From the NCBI GenBank assembly GCA_012522705.1, contig JAAYJY010000092.1:1-6627 (forward strand): 6,627 bases of DNA. The letters run 5' to 3'. Position 1 is the stretch's first letter. Every line of letters begins with the position of its first letter. The position numbers and the translations under genes are program-made. This document shows positions 1 to 5,986 of the stretch, one piece after another. Origin of the DNA: Syntrophomonadaceae bacterium. GTDB taxonomy: Bacteria > Bacillota > Syntrophomonadia > Syntrophomonadales > Syntrophomonadaceae. The notes beneath the pieces are model-generated. The model searched no databases, was not told where the DNA came from, and worked only from the letters and a program-made list of their open reading frames with translations.

Positions 1-159
1 CCTCTTTACCCCAAGGCCGCTGGTAGCATTACCCTGGGGGTCAGCATCAATCAATAGCACTCTTTTCCCGAACAAAGCGATATAGGTGGCCAGGTTGACC
101 GCAGTAGTAGTTTTCCCAACACCGCCCTTTTGATTGGTAACTGCGACTATTCGAGCCAT
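1..159 (-). CDS. parA: Chromosome partitioning ATPase ParA/Soj, N-terminal 53 codons (cut by window edge)
   Basis: This is the start of a ParA/Soj ATPase, which by family knowledge binds DNA nonspecifically as an ATP dimer and works with ParB-parS in chromosome segregation and control of DnaA. The visible protein begins MARIVAVTNQKGGVGKTTTA. It carries the deviant Walker A motif KGGVGKTT at residues 11-18, with the signature lysine K11 and the P-loop lysine K16, then the Walker A' stretch DADPQGN at 38-44. The remaining roughly 200 residues lie beyond the left edge. The ATG at 159 is preceded by GAAAGGTGG with a 5-nt spacer, a good ribosome binding site. A terminator and a separate promoter lie between noc and this gene, so it seems to head its own transcript, probably with parB/spo0J next. 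MinD-like ATPases share the fold, but the motif text and the position after noc favour ParA. Confidence 0.95.
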   Translation of the reverse strand, partial: MARIVAVTNQKGGVGKTTTAVNLATYIALFGKRVLLIDADPQGNATSGLGVKR

Positions 160-192
160 ACTGTCCACCTTTCTTTGTCATGATCCTCTCCT

Positions 193-223
193 ATTGGTCC
201 CTTGATAGCAATTCAAAACCAAT
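193..223 (-). promoter_or_regulatory. Possible leader hairpin upstream of parA
   Basis: In the minus-strand transcript ATTGGTTTTGA (223 to 213) can pair with TCAAGGGACCAAT (205 to 193). This gives 11 base pairs, one of them a G-U, interrupted by a two-G bulge, around a 7-nt loop. It would sit near the 5' end of the parA leader, some 20 nt upstream of the ribosome binding site. There is no following T-run, so it is not a terminator. A role in RNA stability or regulation is only inference; the pairing itself is visible. Confidence 0.35.
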
Positions 224-241
224 CATACGACTCTGGTTGTT

Positions 242-250
242 ATTATATCA
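242..250 (-). promoter_or_regulatory. Extended -10 promoter for parA
   Basis: The minus strand reads TGATATAAT here: a perfect TATAAT (247 to 242) with the TGn extension just upstream. No convincing TTGACA lies 16-18 nt upstream. That region has two A-runs about 9 nt apart (CTAAAACCCTAAAAAC), which could act as UP-like contacts. Transcription would start near 235 and give a leader of about 76 nt before the parA ATG. The noc terminator lies just upstream, which fits a separate parA transcript. Confidence 0.6.
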
Positions 251-298
251 GAGCGGCGCTAATGTTTTTAGGGTTTTAGCCAAAATCTCCTTGCAATG

Positions 299-326
299 AA
301 AAAGCAGGGGACACACTCCCCCTGCT
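299..326 (-). terminator. Rho-independent terminator after noc
   Basis: The minus strand reads AGCAGGGG, an 8-nt loop, then CCCCTGCT followed by TTTT (five T in all, counting the last stem base). The 8-bp stem is perfect and GC-rich. It begins 28 nt after the noc stop codon and would end the mnmE-mnmG-rsmG-noc transcript before the parA promoter. Confidence 0.85.
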
Positions 327-354
327 CCGATATCAATAATCATGGGAAACTGCT

Positions 355-1209
355 TTATCCCTTTAGAATCGCATGTGACTGGCGCTTTAACTTGGGAACC
401 CGGATAGTGAGTTCGTATCCGTCCTCGCCGTCATTCTCCGTCATGTCCATGTCTATCCCTATTCTTCGGGCCCGATTTACCGTCTCCTTGATAGTGTTTA
501 AGAATATCCGTGCGTCTTTGATTACGCTGGACACCTGCTGCCGATTGCGACCATAATTGTTATCCTGGGGTAAATTGTTATGACGTAGTTCATCTACAAC
601 CTCTTCGGTTTCCTTAACTGTCAGTTCTTTTTCGTATATTGCGAGCAGGACTTCCTTTTGGGTCTGAGTGGAATTTATCTTTAACAGCGCTCGAGCGTGT
701 CGTTCTGTAACTGTTTCGGTTATTATCAGGCAACGTACCTCCTTAGCCAGTCTCAGCAATCGGAGTTTATTCGCTACCGCCGATTGACTGCGGCCCATGC
801 TCTGGGCAATCTCTTCCTGAGTTACACCAAAATCGTTTATTAACCGCATGTACGCCTCTGCCTCTTCGAAATAGTTGAGGTTTTTACGTTGCAGGTTTTC
901 TATCAAGGATACGGCAGCCATCTCCCGATCCTCTAAATTATAGACTATGGCTGGTATGGTCACCTTATCAATAATCCGGCATGCTCTAAGACGTCGCTCA
1001 CCAGCTATAAGCTGAAAGCCAATGCTGGTTTTGCGCACTATAATCGGCTGAATCACGCCATGAATGGCTATTGACTGGGCTAACTCCTTCAATTCAACAT
1101 CATTAAAATCCTTGCGGGGCTGGTAAGGATTATTACTGATCGCCTCTAAAGGCAGTTCCAGTACTTTGGACGGGTTGACCTTTGCCAGCCATTTTTTAAA
1201 CGGCTTCAT
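355..1209 (-). CDS. noc: Nucleoid occlusion protein Noc (ParB family, CTP-binding)
   Basis: Noc is a ParB paralogue that binds NBS sites, spreads as a CTP clamp and tethers DNA to the membrane, so that Z-rings do not form over the nucleoid (family knowledge). The 284-residue protein is close to the 283 of B. subtilis Noc. Visible motifs are NPYQPR (27-32), HGVIQPI (50-56), GERRLRA (70-76) and ENLQR (104-108) of the CTP-binding N-domain, a helix-turn-helix region (about 129-153), ERHARAL (169-175), and a C-terminal part (230-273) ending ELTIRVPK, as in Noc. At the four positions that separate Noc from ParB it has Q142, K148, R153 and R170; B. subtilis Noc has Q, K, K, R. The N-terminus MKPFKKWLAKV resembles the Noc amphipathic membrane helix. 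The frame stays open to a TTG at 1254, but the ATG at 1209 has the strong ribosome binding site and matches the family. It follows rsmG by 16 nt. Confidence 0.93.
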   Translation of the reverse strand: MKPFKKWLAKVNPSKVLELPLEAISNNPYQPRKDFNDVELKELAQSIAIHGVIQPIIVRKTSIGFQLIAGERRLRACRIIDKVTIPAIVYNLEDREMAAVSLIENLQRKNLNYFEEAEAYMRLINDFGVTQEEIAQSMGRSQSAVANKLRLLRLAKEVRCLIITETVTERHARALLKINSTQTQKEVLLAIYEKELTVKETEEVVDELRHNNLPQDNNYGRNRQQVSSVIKDARIFLNTIKETVNRARRIGIDMDMTENDGEDGYELTIRVPKLKRQSHAILKG

Positions 1210-1218
1210 TGCCTGTGC

Positions 1219-1227
1219 CCTCCTCCT
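1219..1227 (-). promoter_or_regulatory. Ribosome binding site that fixes the noc start
   Basis: The minus strand reads AGGAGGAGG, 9 nt upstream of the ATG at 1209. It overlaps the rsmG stop codon (TAG, 1226-1228), so noc translation is probably coupled to rsmG. The alternative upstream TTG at 1254 has no properly spaced site. Confidence 0.85.
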
Positions 1228-1873
1228 ACAACGGCCTTTTAGATGGTTTTCCAACCTTGCGGGGATACTGGGGCGGGGTAGGGCATAGCTTGCGAACCGC
1301 TACGATTGCCCGATCCCCATCATGTATTAGGCTGTATCGATGGACGCTCTCTACATCGGCACCCAACACTTGCAGAGCATGCCGGGCTTCATTCAGTTCG
1401 GAAAGATAGTTGCTGCCCTTCCACAACAACAGCTTGCTGTTTACTTTGACCAGAGGAATTCCGTATTCCAGCATGATCCGGATCGATGCCACTGCCCGAC
1501 TAGTGCATAAATCGTATCCGTCACGGTGCTTGTCTTCTGTCCCCAGGGTCTCCACCCGATCCCTGATCACCACGACATTAGATAATCGCAAGCTTTCTAC
1601 AACATACTGTAAAAACCCGCCTTTTTTCATATCCGACTCTACCAATGTCACCAGACAGTCAGGCTCGGCCAGCGCTAATACCAAACCAGGAAATCCAGCG
1701 CCGCTGCCTATGTCAATGAGTTTCTTCCCGGCCAATTGGTACCATTCCAACACCTGAAGGCTGTCGTGTACATGGTAGTCAAGGTCGATTCGGGTTGTCT
1801 GACGGCTGACTAGGTTCTGCCGTTTGTTCTCTTCCATCAACAACCGCAAATGGCTGTTTACATTTATTTCCAC
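1226..1873 (-). CDS. rsmG: 16S rRNA (guanine527-N7)-methyltransferase RsmG
   Basis: RsmG (GidB) uses S-adenosylmethionine to methylate N7 of G527 (E. coli numbering) in the 530 loop of 16S rRNA; loss gives low-level streptomycin resistance in several bacteria (family knowledge). The 215-residue protein shows the SAM-binding glycine motif DIGSGAGFPG (54-63), the HDS motif (36-38), SRAVAS (125-130), K152 in the LLLWKG strand, and the basic tail YPRKVGKPSKRPL typical of Bacillota RsmG. The start is GTG. Compared with B. subtilis and E. coli RsmG, about 20 N-terminal residues are missing: the protein begins almost at the helix that leads into EENKRQNLVS. No upstream start exists, because the mnmG stop codon lies in the same frame 9 nt upstream. 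The only ribosome binding site, GAAGGA, is 14 nt from the GTG, so coupling to mnmG is likely. The motif after strand 2 reads KKGGFL where the compared proteins have KR. Confidence 0.93.
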   Translation of the reverse strand: MEINVNSHLRLLMEENKRQNLVSRQTTRIDLDYHVHDSLQVLEWYQLAGKKLIDIGSGAGFPGLVLALAEPDCLVTLVESDMKKGGFLQYVVESLRLSNVVVIRDRVETLGTEDKHRDGYDLCTSRAVASIRIMLEYGIPLVKVNSKLLLWKGSNYLSELNEARHALQVLGADVESVHRYSLIHDGDRAIVAVRKLCPTPPQYPRKVGKPSKRPL

Positions 1874-1882
1874 GTCGGGTCT

Positions 1883-3760
1883 CTATTTCCTTCTTTTTTG
1901 CATGTATATCAATAAAATATTTATGTCGGACGGGGTAACTCCGGCAATTCTAGAAGCATGACCTATGGAGAGGGGACGGATCTCTTTCAATTTCTGTGAA
2001 GCTTCGTTTGATAGACTGTACACCCGGCCATAATCGAAATCCTCAGGGATCTGCTTGCTCTCCAGTTTTTCAAAGCGAAGCACTTGGTCTCGCTGCTTTT
2101 TTATATACCCTTCATACTTGCATTGTATTTGAATCTGGCTAATTACATTTTCATCCTCGGCATTGAACCAACCGCAATCAATCAAGTCCTTAACTCTGAT
2201 TTCGGGTCGGCGCAGCAATTCCCACAGGGAGGTACGGTCTCGCAGAGGAGCGCTGGCAATACTAGCGAGGTAACAGTCCATCTCTTTGTCTGCAGAGGTA
2301 AAGGTGGTGCTCTGAAGATAGTGTGTCCCTTTCTCCAGAAGAGTCTTTTTCTCCTTAAATATGCCCCATCGGTAATCGTCTACCAATCCGATGGCGCGTC
2401 CCATCTCTGTTAACCGCAGGTCAGCATTGTCCTGTCTCAGCAACAGTCGGTATTCTGCCCGCGAGGTTAACACCCGGTAGGGTTCGTTACCCTGCTTGGT
2501 GACTAGGTCATCAATCATTACTCCAATATATGCTTCGCTTCTTTTCAGCATAAAGGGAGCTCGATCCTGCACCGTTAAAGCCGCATTGATTCCAGCTATT
2601 AGTCCCTGGGCAGCCGCCTCCTCATAGCCAGAGGTTCCATTAATCTGCCCTGCTGTGAACAGCCCGGCTATCACTTTATTTTCGAGGGTAGGGCGGGCTT
2701 GCGTTGGTATAACATAGTCATATTCTATGGCGTAGCCGGTTCTGATCATGTGCACATGCTCCAAGCCCGGAATACTGCGGAGAACTCTTATCTGAACGTC
2801 TTCTGGCAGGCTGGTATTTAGTCCTTGCACATACATCTCATCGGTATCCCGTCCCTCAGGCTCAACGAACAGCTGATGCGATGGCTTGTGAGAAAAACGC
2901 ACCACCTTGTCTTCAAAAGAAGGACAGTAACGCGTTCCTATGCCCTCAATAACGCCGGTAAACATCGGTGCTCGTTCGATATTCTCCATCACTATGCGAT
3001 GAGTTTCGGAAGTGGAGTGGGTCAGCCAGCAAGATAACTGTTGCCTTTGGGGTGGGGGACTGATGAAAGAAAACCTCCATGGTTTATCATCGCCTGGTTG
3101 TTCCTCCATCCTTGAAAAATCGATCGTTTTGCGGTCTATACGAGGAGGCGTCCCGGTTTTGAATCGCCCCAGCTTTATACCCATGCCCCGGAGGCTGTCT
3201 GACAGGCGGACGGAAGGGAACTGATTACCCGGCCCGCCATCAAAGATGACCTCCCCGGCTATTATCCGGCCTTTAAGATAGGTCCCGGTGGTCAGGACAA
3301 TGGCCCGGCACTTATACCGTGCTCCGGTGCGGGTCACTACCGCCTTGACCCGCTCTTCTTCGGCTTCTATGTCTACTACCTCAGCCATGAGTAAATCCAG
3401 TCCTGGTTGGCCTAGTATGGTCTTTATCATCTCTCGTCCGTATTCATGCTTGTCCGCCTGTGCCCTTAAGGCCTGGACCGCCGGCCCTTTCCCAGTATTT
3501 ATCATACGCATCTGAATACTGGATTTATCTATATTTACACCCATTTCGCCCCCCAACGCATCAATCTCGCGGACCAATTGAGCCTTGGCAGGTCCGCCAA
3601 CAGAGGGATTGCATGGCATCAAAGCAATATTTTCGACGCTCATAGTCACCAGAAGGGTAGGGCATCCCATACGGGCGGCTGCCAAAGCTGCCTCACATCC
3701 GGCATGACCAGCCCCAATTACTATAATCTCGTATTTGCCCGCTTCAAAAATCAAATTCAT
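1883..3760 (-). CDS. mnmG: tRNA uridine-5-carboxymethylaminomethyl modification enzyme MnmG (GidA)
   Basis: MnmG is the FAD subunit of the MnmE-MnmG complex, which uses methylene-tetrahydrofolate, FAD, NADH and GTP to install cmnm5 (or nm5) on wobble U34 of tRNAs reading split codon boxes. With the ATG at 3760 the protein has 625 residues, the usual length. Visible features are the FAD Rossmann motif GAGHAG (16-21), CNPSVGGPAK (50-59) with the first catalytic cysteine C50, RFKTGTPPRID (199-209), RYCPSFEDKVVRF (277-289) with the second cysteine C279, AGQINGTSGYEEAAAQG (370-386), SRAEYRLLLRQDNADLR (433-449), and the C-terminal helical MnmE/tRNA-binding domain with PLSIGHASRIAGVTPSDI (596-613). 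The frame is open to an ATG at 3787, but that start has no ribosome binding site and adds nine residues the family lacks. A GTG at 3763 is also possible. It starts 4 nt after mnmE, and its own ribosome binding site is weak, so translation is probably coupled. Confidence 0.96.
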   Translation of the reverse strand: MNLIFEAGKYEIIVIGAGHAGCEAALAAARMGCPTLLVTMSVENIALMPCNPSVGGPAKAQLVREIDALGGEMGVNIDKSSIQMRMINTGKGPAVQALRAQADKHEYGREMIKTILGQPGLDLLMAEVVDIEAEEERVKAVVTRTGARYKCRAIVLTTGTYLKGRIIAGEVIFDGGPGNQFPSVRLSDSLRGMGIKLGRFKTGTPPRIDRKTIDFSRMEEQPGDDKPWRFSFISPPPQRQQLSCWLTHSTSETHRIVMENIERAPMFTGVIEGIGTRYCPSFEDKVVRFSHKPSHQLFVEPEGRDTDEMYVQGLNTSLPEDVQIRVLRSIPGLEHVHMIRTGYAIEYDYVIPTQARPTLENKVIAGLFTAGQINGTSGYEEAAAQGLIAGINAALTVQDRAPFMLKRSEAYIGVMIDDLVTKQGNEPYRVLTSRAEYRLLLRQDNADLRLTEMGRAIGLVDDYRWGIFKEKKTLLEKGTHYLQSTTFTSADKEMDCYLASIASAPLRDRTSLWELLRRPEIRVKDLIDCGWFNAEDENVISQIQIQCKYEGYIKKQRDQVLRFEKLESKQIPEDFDYGRVYSLSNEASQKLKEIRPLSIGHASRIAGVTPSDINILLIYMQKRRK

Positions 3761-3764
3761 CACC

Positions 3765-5138
3765 CTATTTCCCGATACAGAACTCATGAAAAATTCGGTT
3801 TATCACATCTTCTTTTAACGATTTGCCGTTTATTTCCCCCAACGTTTCCAAGGCCCCCCAAATGTCGATAGCAAAGCAATCCAAAGGGACCTGCTGCATC
3901 GTTTGGCATGCGTGCCACACCTGCTCGCGCGAACGTTCCAGAGCATCCTTTTGGCGAAGGTTAACCATTATGTCAAGCCCATCGCTGGGCACAGCTCCGC
4001 TTAACGCCTTTTCCTCTATCGCTTGTTCCAGTTCTTCCAGCCCTACTTCATTGATGATTGAGGCTCTAATTACCTTTACCCCAGCAAATAGACGCTCTAA
4101 TTGTAATGGGCTGATTCTCTTTTTCTCCAAATCGTCCTTATTGACCAACACGATTACCCGTTCCGGATCAACCAAATTGTATATATCCATATCTTCTTGG
4201 TCTATACCTTCCGCAATATCCAGCATGAAGATAAGCAAGTCGGCCTTCTCCATGACCTCACGGGACTTTTGTACCCCCATCTTCTCTACGAAGTCTTCCG
4301 TAACCCTTATCCCAGCGGTGTCCATTATTTTTACCGGGATGCCCCTTATGTTAATATAATCTTCCACCACATCCCTAGTGGTACCAGGCGTGTCCGTCAC
4401 AATAGCTTTTTCTTGGCGCAACAGGGCATTGAGAAGACTTGATTTGCCTACATTGGGTTTTCCACAGATGACCACTTCGACCCCATCACGGAACACCTCG
4501 TTCCGACGCCCGGCAGCCAATAGCTTATCCAGCCTGTTTAGTATTACAACCAAATTGGTCCGTGTTTCATCATAATCCAGGTCTCCGACTTCCTCCGGAA
4601 AATCCAAGCTGGCATCCACCATGGCATTGACATGCAACAAGCCATCTTCTATTTCCTCGATAAACTGGCTTTTGCCCTCCAATTGCTGCATAGCTAAATG
4701 TAACCCCCGATCAGTTTTGGCCCGGATGACATCGATAACTGCTTCCGCCTGACTTAAGTCTAGGCGCCCATTGAGAAATGCCCGTTTGGTGAATTCCCCC
4801 GGTTCCGCCAGCCTCAAACCTAGGTCTAGACATCTTTGCAGGCATCGACGAACCGGCATGCTACCGCCATGGCAGTTTATCTCCACCACATCTTCCCCAG
4901 TGTAGCTGTGCGGGCCTCTCATTATGCCAATCAAGACTTTATCGATCTTGGATCCGTCTTTATCCGTTATCCAGCCCAATGTCAATGTAAAGCCGTTTTT
5001 ATCCGCCAACCGACCACTCTTGGCCGGGCTGAAAATCTGGCTTATTCGTTCAATAACCCCGCTACCACTGGTTCTTATTATACCTATCCCGCCTTCCCCG
5101 GGGGGGGTAGACAGCGCTGCAATTAGATCCTCGCCCAT
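3765..5138 (-). CDS. mnmE: tRNA modification GTPase MnmE (TrmE)
   Basis: MnmE is the potassium-activated, dimerising GTPase partner of MnmG in wobble uridine modification. The protein has 457 residues, normal for the family. The N-terminal folate-binding domain contains TPPGEGGIGIIRTSG (11-25) and SYTGEDVVEINCHGG (78-92), followed by the conserved EPGEFTKRAFLNGRLDLSQA (112-131) that opens the helical domain. The inserted G domain has G1 GKPNVGKS (226-233), G2/K-loop DTPGTTRD (249-256), G3 DTAG (273-276) and G4 NKDD (333-336). The protein ends with the catalytic motif CIGK (454-457), with the family cysteine C454 intact. A GTG at 5147 would add three residues, but it lies inside the ribosome binding site of the ATG at 5138. 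It is the first gene after the jag terminator and is followed by mnmG after 4 nt, so the two partners should be made together. Confidence 0.97.
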   Translation of the reverse strand: MGEDLIAALSTPPGEGGIGIIRTSGSGVIERISQIFSPAKSGRLADKNGFTLTLGWITDKDGSKIDKVLIGIMRGPHSYTGEDVVEINCHGGSMPVRRCLQRCLDLGLRLAEPGEFTKRAFLNGRLDLSQAEAVIDVIRAKTDRGLHLAMQQLEGKSQFIEEIEDGLLHVNAMVDASLDFPEEVGDLDYDETRTNLVVILNRLDKLLAAGRRNEVFRDGVEVVICGKPNVGKSSLLNALLRQEKAIVTDTPGTTRDVVEDYINIRGIPVKIMDTAGIRVTEDFVEKMGVQKSREVMEKADLLIFMLDIAEGIDQEDMDIYNLVDPERVIVLVNKDDLEKKRISPLQLERLFAGVKVIRASIINEVGLEELEQAIEEKALSGAVPSDGLDIMVNLRQKDALERSREQVWHACQTMQQVPLDCFAIDIWGALETLGEINGKSLKEDVINRIFHEFCIGK

Positions 5139-5146
5139 GGGATTCA

Positions 5147-5153
5147 CCTCTCT
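5147..5153 (-). promoter_or_regulatory. Ribosome binding site for mnmE, sets start at 5138
   Basis: The minus strand reads AGAGAGG, 8 nt upstream of the ATG at 5138. The nearby in-frame GTG (5147) overlaps this element and is therefore unlikely to be the start. Confidence 0.7.
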
Positions 5154-5245
5154 TAAAAAATTAGACTATTCCGCGAACACTTACTCTATATTCTTACCCG
5201 TACCTTGCCAGAGGTTAATGCCTTAAACCACCGTACATTGCCGGT

Positions 5246-5292
5246 AAAAAGCCCGTCCACTCAACGTATTTTACGCTTCGTTTACGGGCTTT
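5246..5292 (-). terminator. Intrinsic terminator after jag, long loop with nested hairpin
   Basis: On the minus strand AAAGCCCGT (5292 to 5284) pairs perfectly with ACGGGCTTT (5256 to 5248), and the run ends in five T (5250-5246). The loop is 27 nt, long for a terminator, and itself contains a 6-bp hairpin (AGCGTA, AAA, TACGTT, 5277 to 5263, with one G-U pair). It begins 67 nt after the jag stop codon and would end or attenuate the yidC-jag transcript ahead of mnmE. The rest of the 221-nt gap between jag and mnmE shows no gene. Confidence 0.7.
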
Positions 5293-5359
5293 GCCAATAA
5301 CTACTTTATTGATGGCGACTGATTACATATGCTTGCCCCGCGGCCAAGATTGCGGACCA

Positions 5360-5986
5360 CTATTTCTTAAGTGCGATTACGACTTTGCGGTTGGGTTCAT
5401 CGCCCATGGAGTAGGTGATCAATTGTGGATCTTCCTGCAGAATGGTATGTACAATCCTTCTCTCCTGTGGATTCATCGGCCGCATTATAACATTCTTCTG
5501 CGTCTGTTTAACCTTTTCTGATAACCTCAAAGCCAGGGCTTCCAATGATTGTTCTCTCTTTTTCCGGTAGTCTTCCACATCCAATACTATCCGCATTTTC
5601 TGTTCCCGCTTGCGGTTAACCATAAGTCCCGCCAGAAATTGCAGGGCGTTCAAAGTCTCGCCTTTGCGACCAATAAGCAATCCCATGTCTTTGCCTATTA
5701 TGTTAATCCTAGTGACCCCATTATCCCACTCTACACTATCAATCTGATATTCTATTCTCATCTTCTTCAATAGTTCTTCCACCACCTGCAGAGCTTCGTT
5801 CTCCGGTTTCTCTACAACCGATACCCGAACCACCGCTGGCTTGCTGCCGATAATACCCAGAAGTCGTTTGCTTGGCTCTTCTATCACCTCAACAACTACA
5901 TCTTCTATTCCACATTCCAATTCGTCTAGTGCAGATTTTATAGCTTCCTCAACGCTTTTTCCTTTTTTTTCTACTACCTCTGGCAT
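5360..5986 (-). CDS. jag: RNA-binding protein Jag/KhpB (Jag-N, KH and R3H domains)
   Basis: Jag (KhpB, EloR) is a cytoplasmic RNA-binding protein found next to yidC across Bacillota; in streptococci it acts with KhpA in cell elongation and division (family knowledge). The 208-residue protein has three recognisable parts: the Jag-N domain (about 9-55, GKSVEEAIKSALDELE then RLLGIIGSKPAVVRV), a KH domain with the RNA-contacting loop IGRKG (105-109) followed by ETLNALQFLAG, and a C-terminal R3H domain with R-x3-H at 176-180 (RRIVH), ending near YSMGDEPNRKVVI (192-204). The frame stays open to a TTG at 6079, but only the ATG at 5986 has a strong ribosome binding site, and MPEVVEKKGKSVEEA fits the family. 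The first 38 nt overlap the end of yidC, which suggests coupled translation. A terminator follows. Confidence 0.93.
   Translation of the reverse strand: MPEVVEKKGKSVEEAIKSALDELECGIEDVVVEVIEEPSKRLLGIIGSKPAVVRVSVVEKPENEALQVVEELLKKMRIEYQIDSVEWDNGVTRINIIGKDMGLLIGRKGETLNALQFLAGLMVNRKREQKMRIVLDVEDYRKKREQSLEALALRLSEKVKQTQKNVIMRPMNPQERRIVHTILQEDPQLITYSMGDEPNRKVVIALKK

Noticed and set aside
1210..1254. 15-residue N-terminal extension of Noc from a TTG start.
   Set aside because: No properly spaced ribosome binding site; the residues are not Noc-like, and the ATG at 1209 has a strong site.
3767..3774. ATTTCCCG, half of the Noc-binding consensus ATTTCCCGGGAAAT.
   Set aside because: Only one half matches; the other half reads ATACAG. 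The bases encode the invariant GK-stop end of MnmE, so the match is explained by coding.
3823..4359. Plus-strand open frame of 178 codons.
   Set aside because: It lies wholly opposite mnmE, shows no recognisable domain, and has the low-complexity Ser/Ile-rich look of an antisense shadow. The other plus-strand open frames are rejected for the same reason.
4459..4467. TTTTCCACA, one mismatch from a DnaA box.
   Set aside because: It lies inside mnmE, over the G1 region, stands alone and has no AT-rich partner. Origin elements are expected outside the right edge.
5185..5211. Possible mnmE promoter on the minus strand: CTGGCA (-35-like) and TATAGA (-10-like).
   Set aside because: The spacer is only 15 nt and both boxes match 4 of 6, too weak to call. 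A promoter somewhere between 5139 and 5245 is still plausible, given the terminator just upstream.
5332..5348. Weak inverted repeat CTTG...CAAG just after the jag stop.
   Set aside because: The stem has a mismatch and only 6 pairs, with no T-run; the better terminator lies at 5246-5292.
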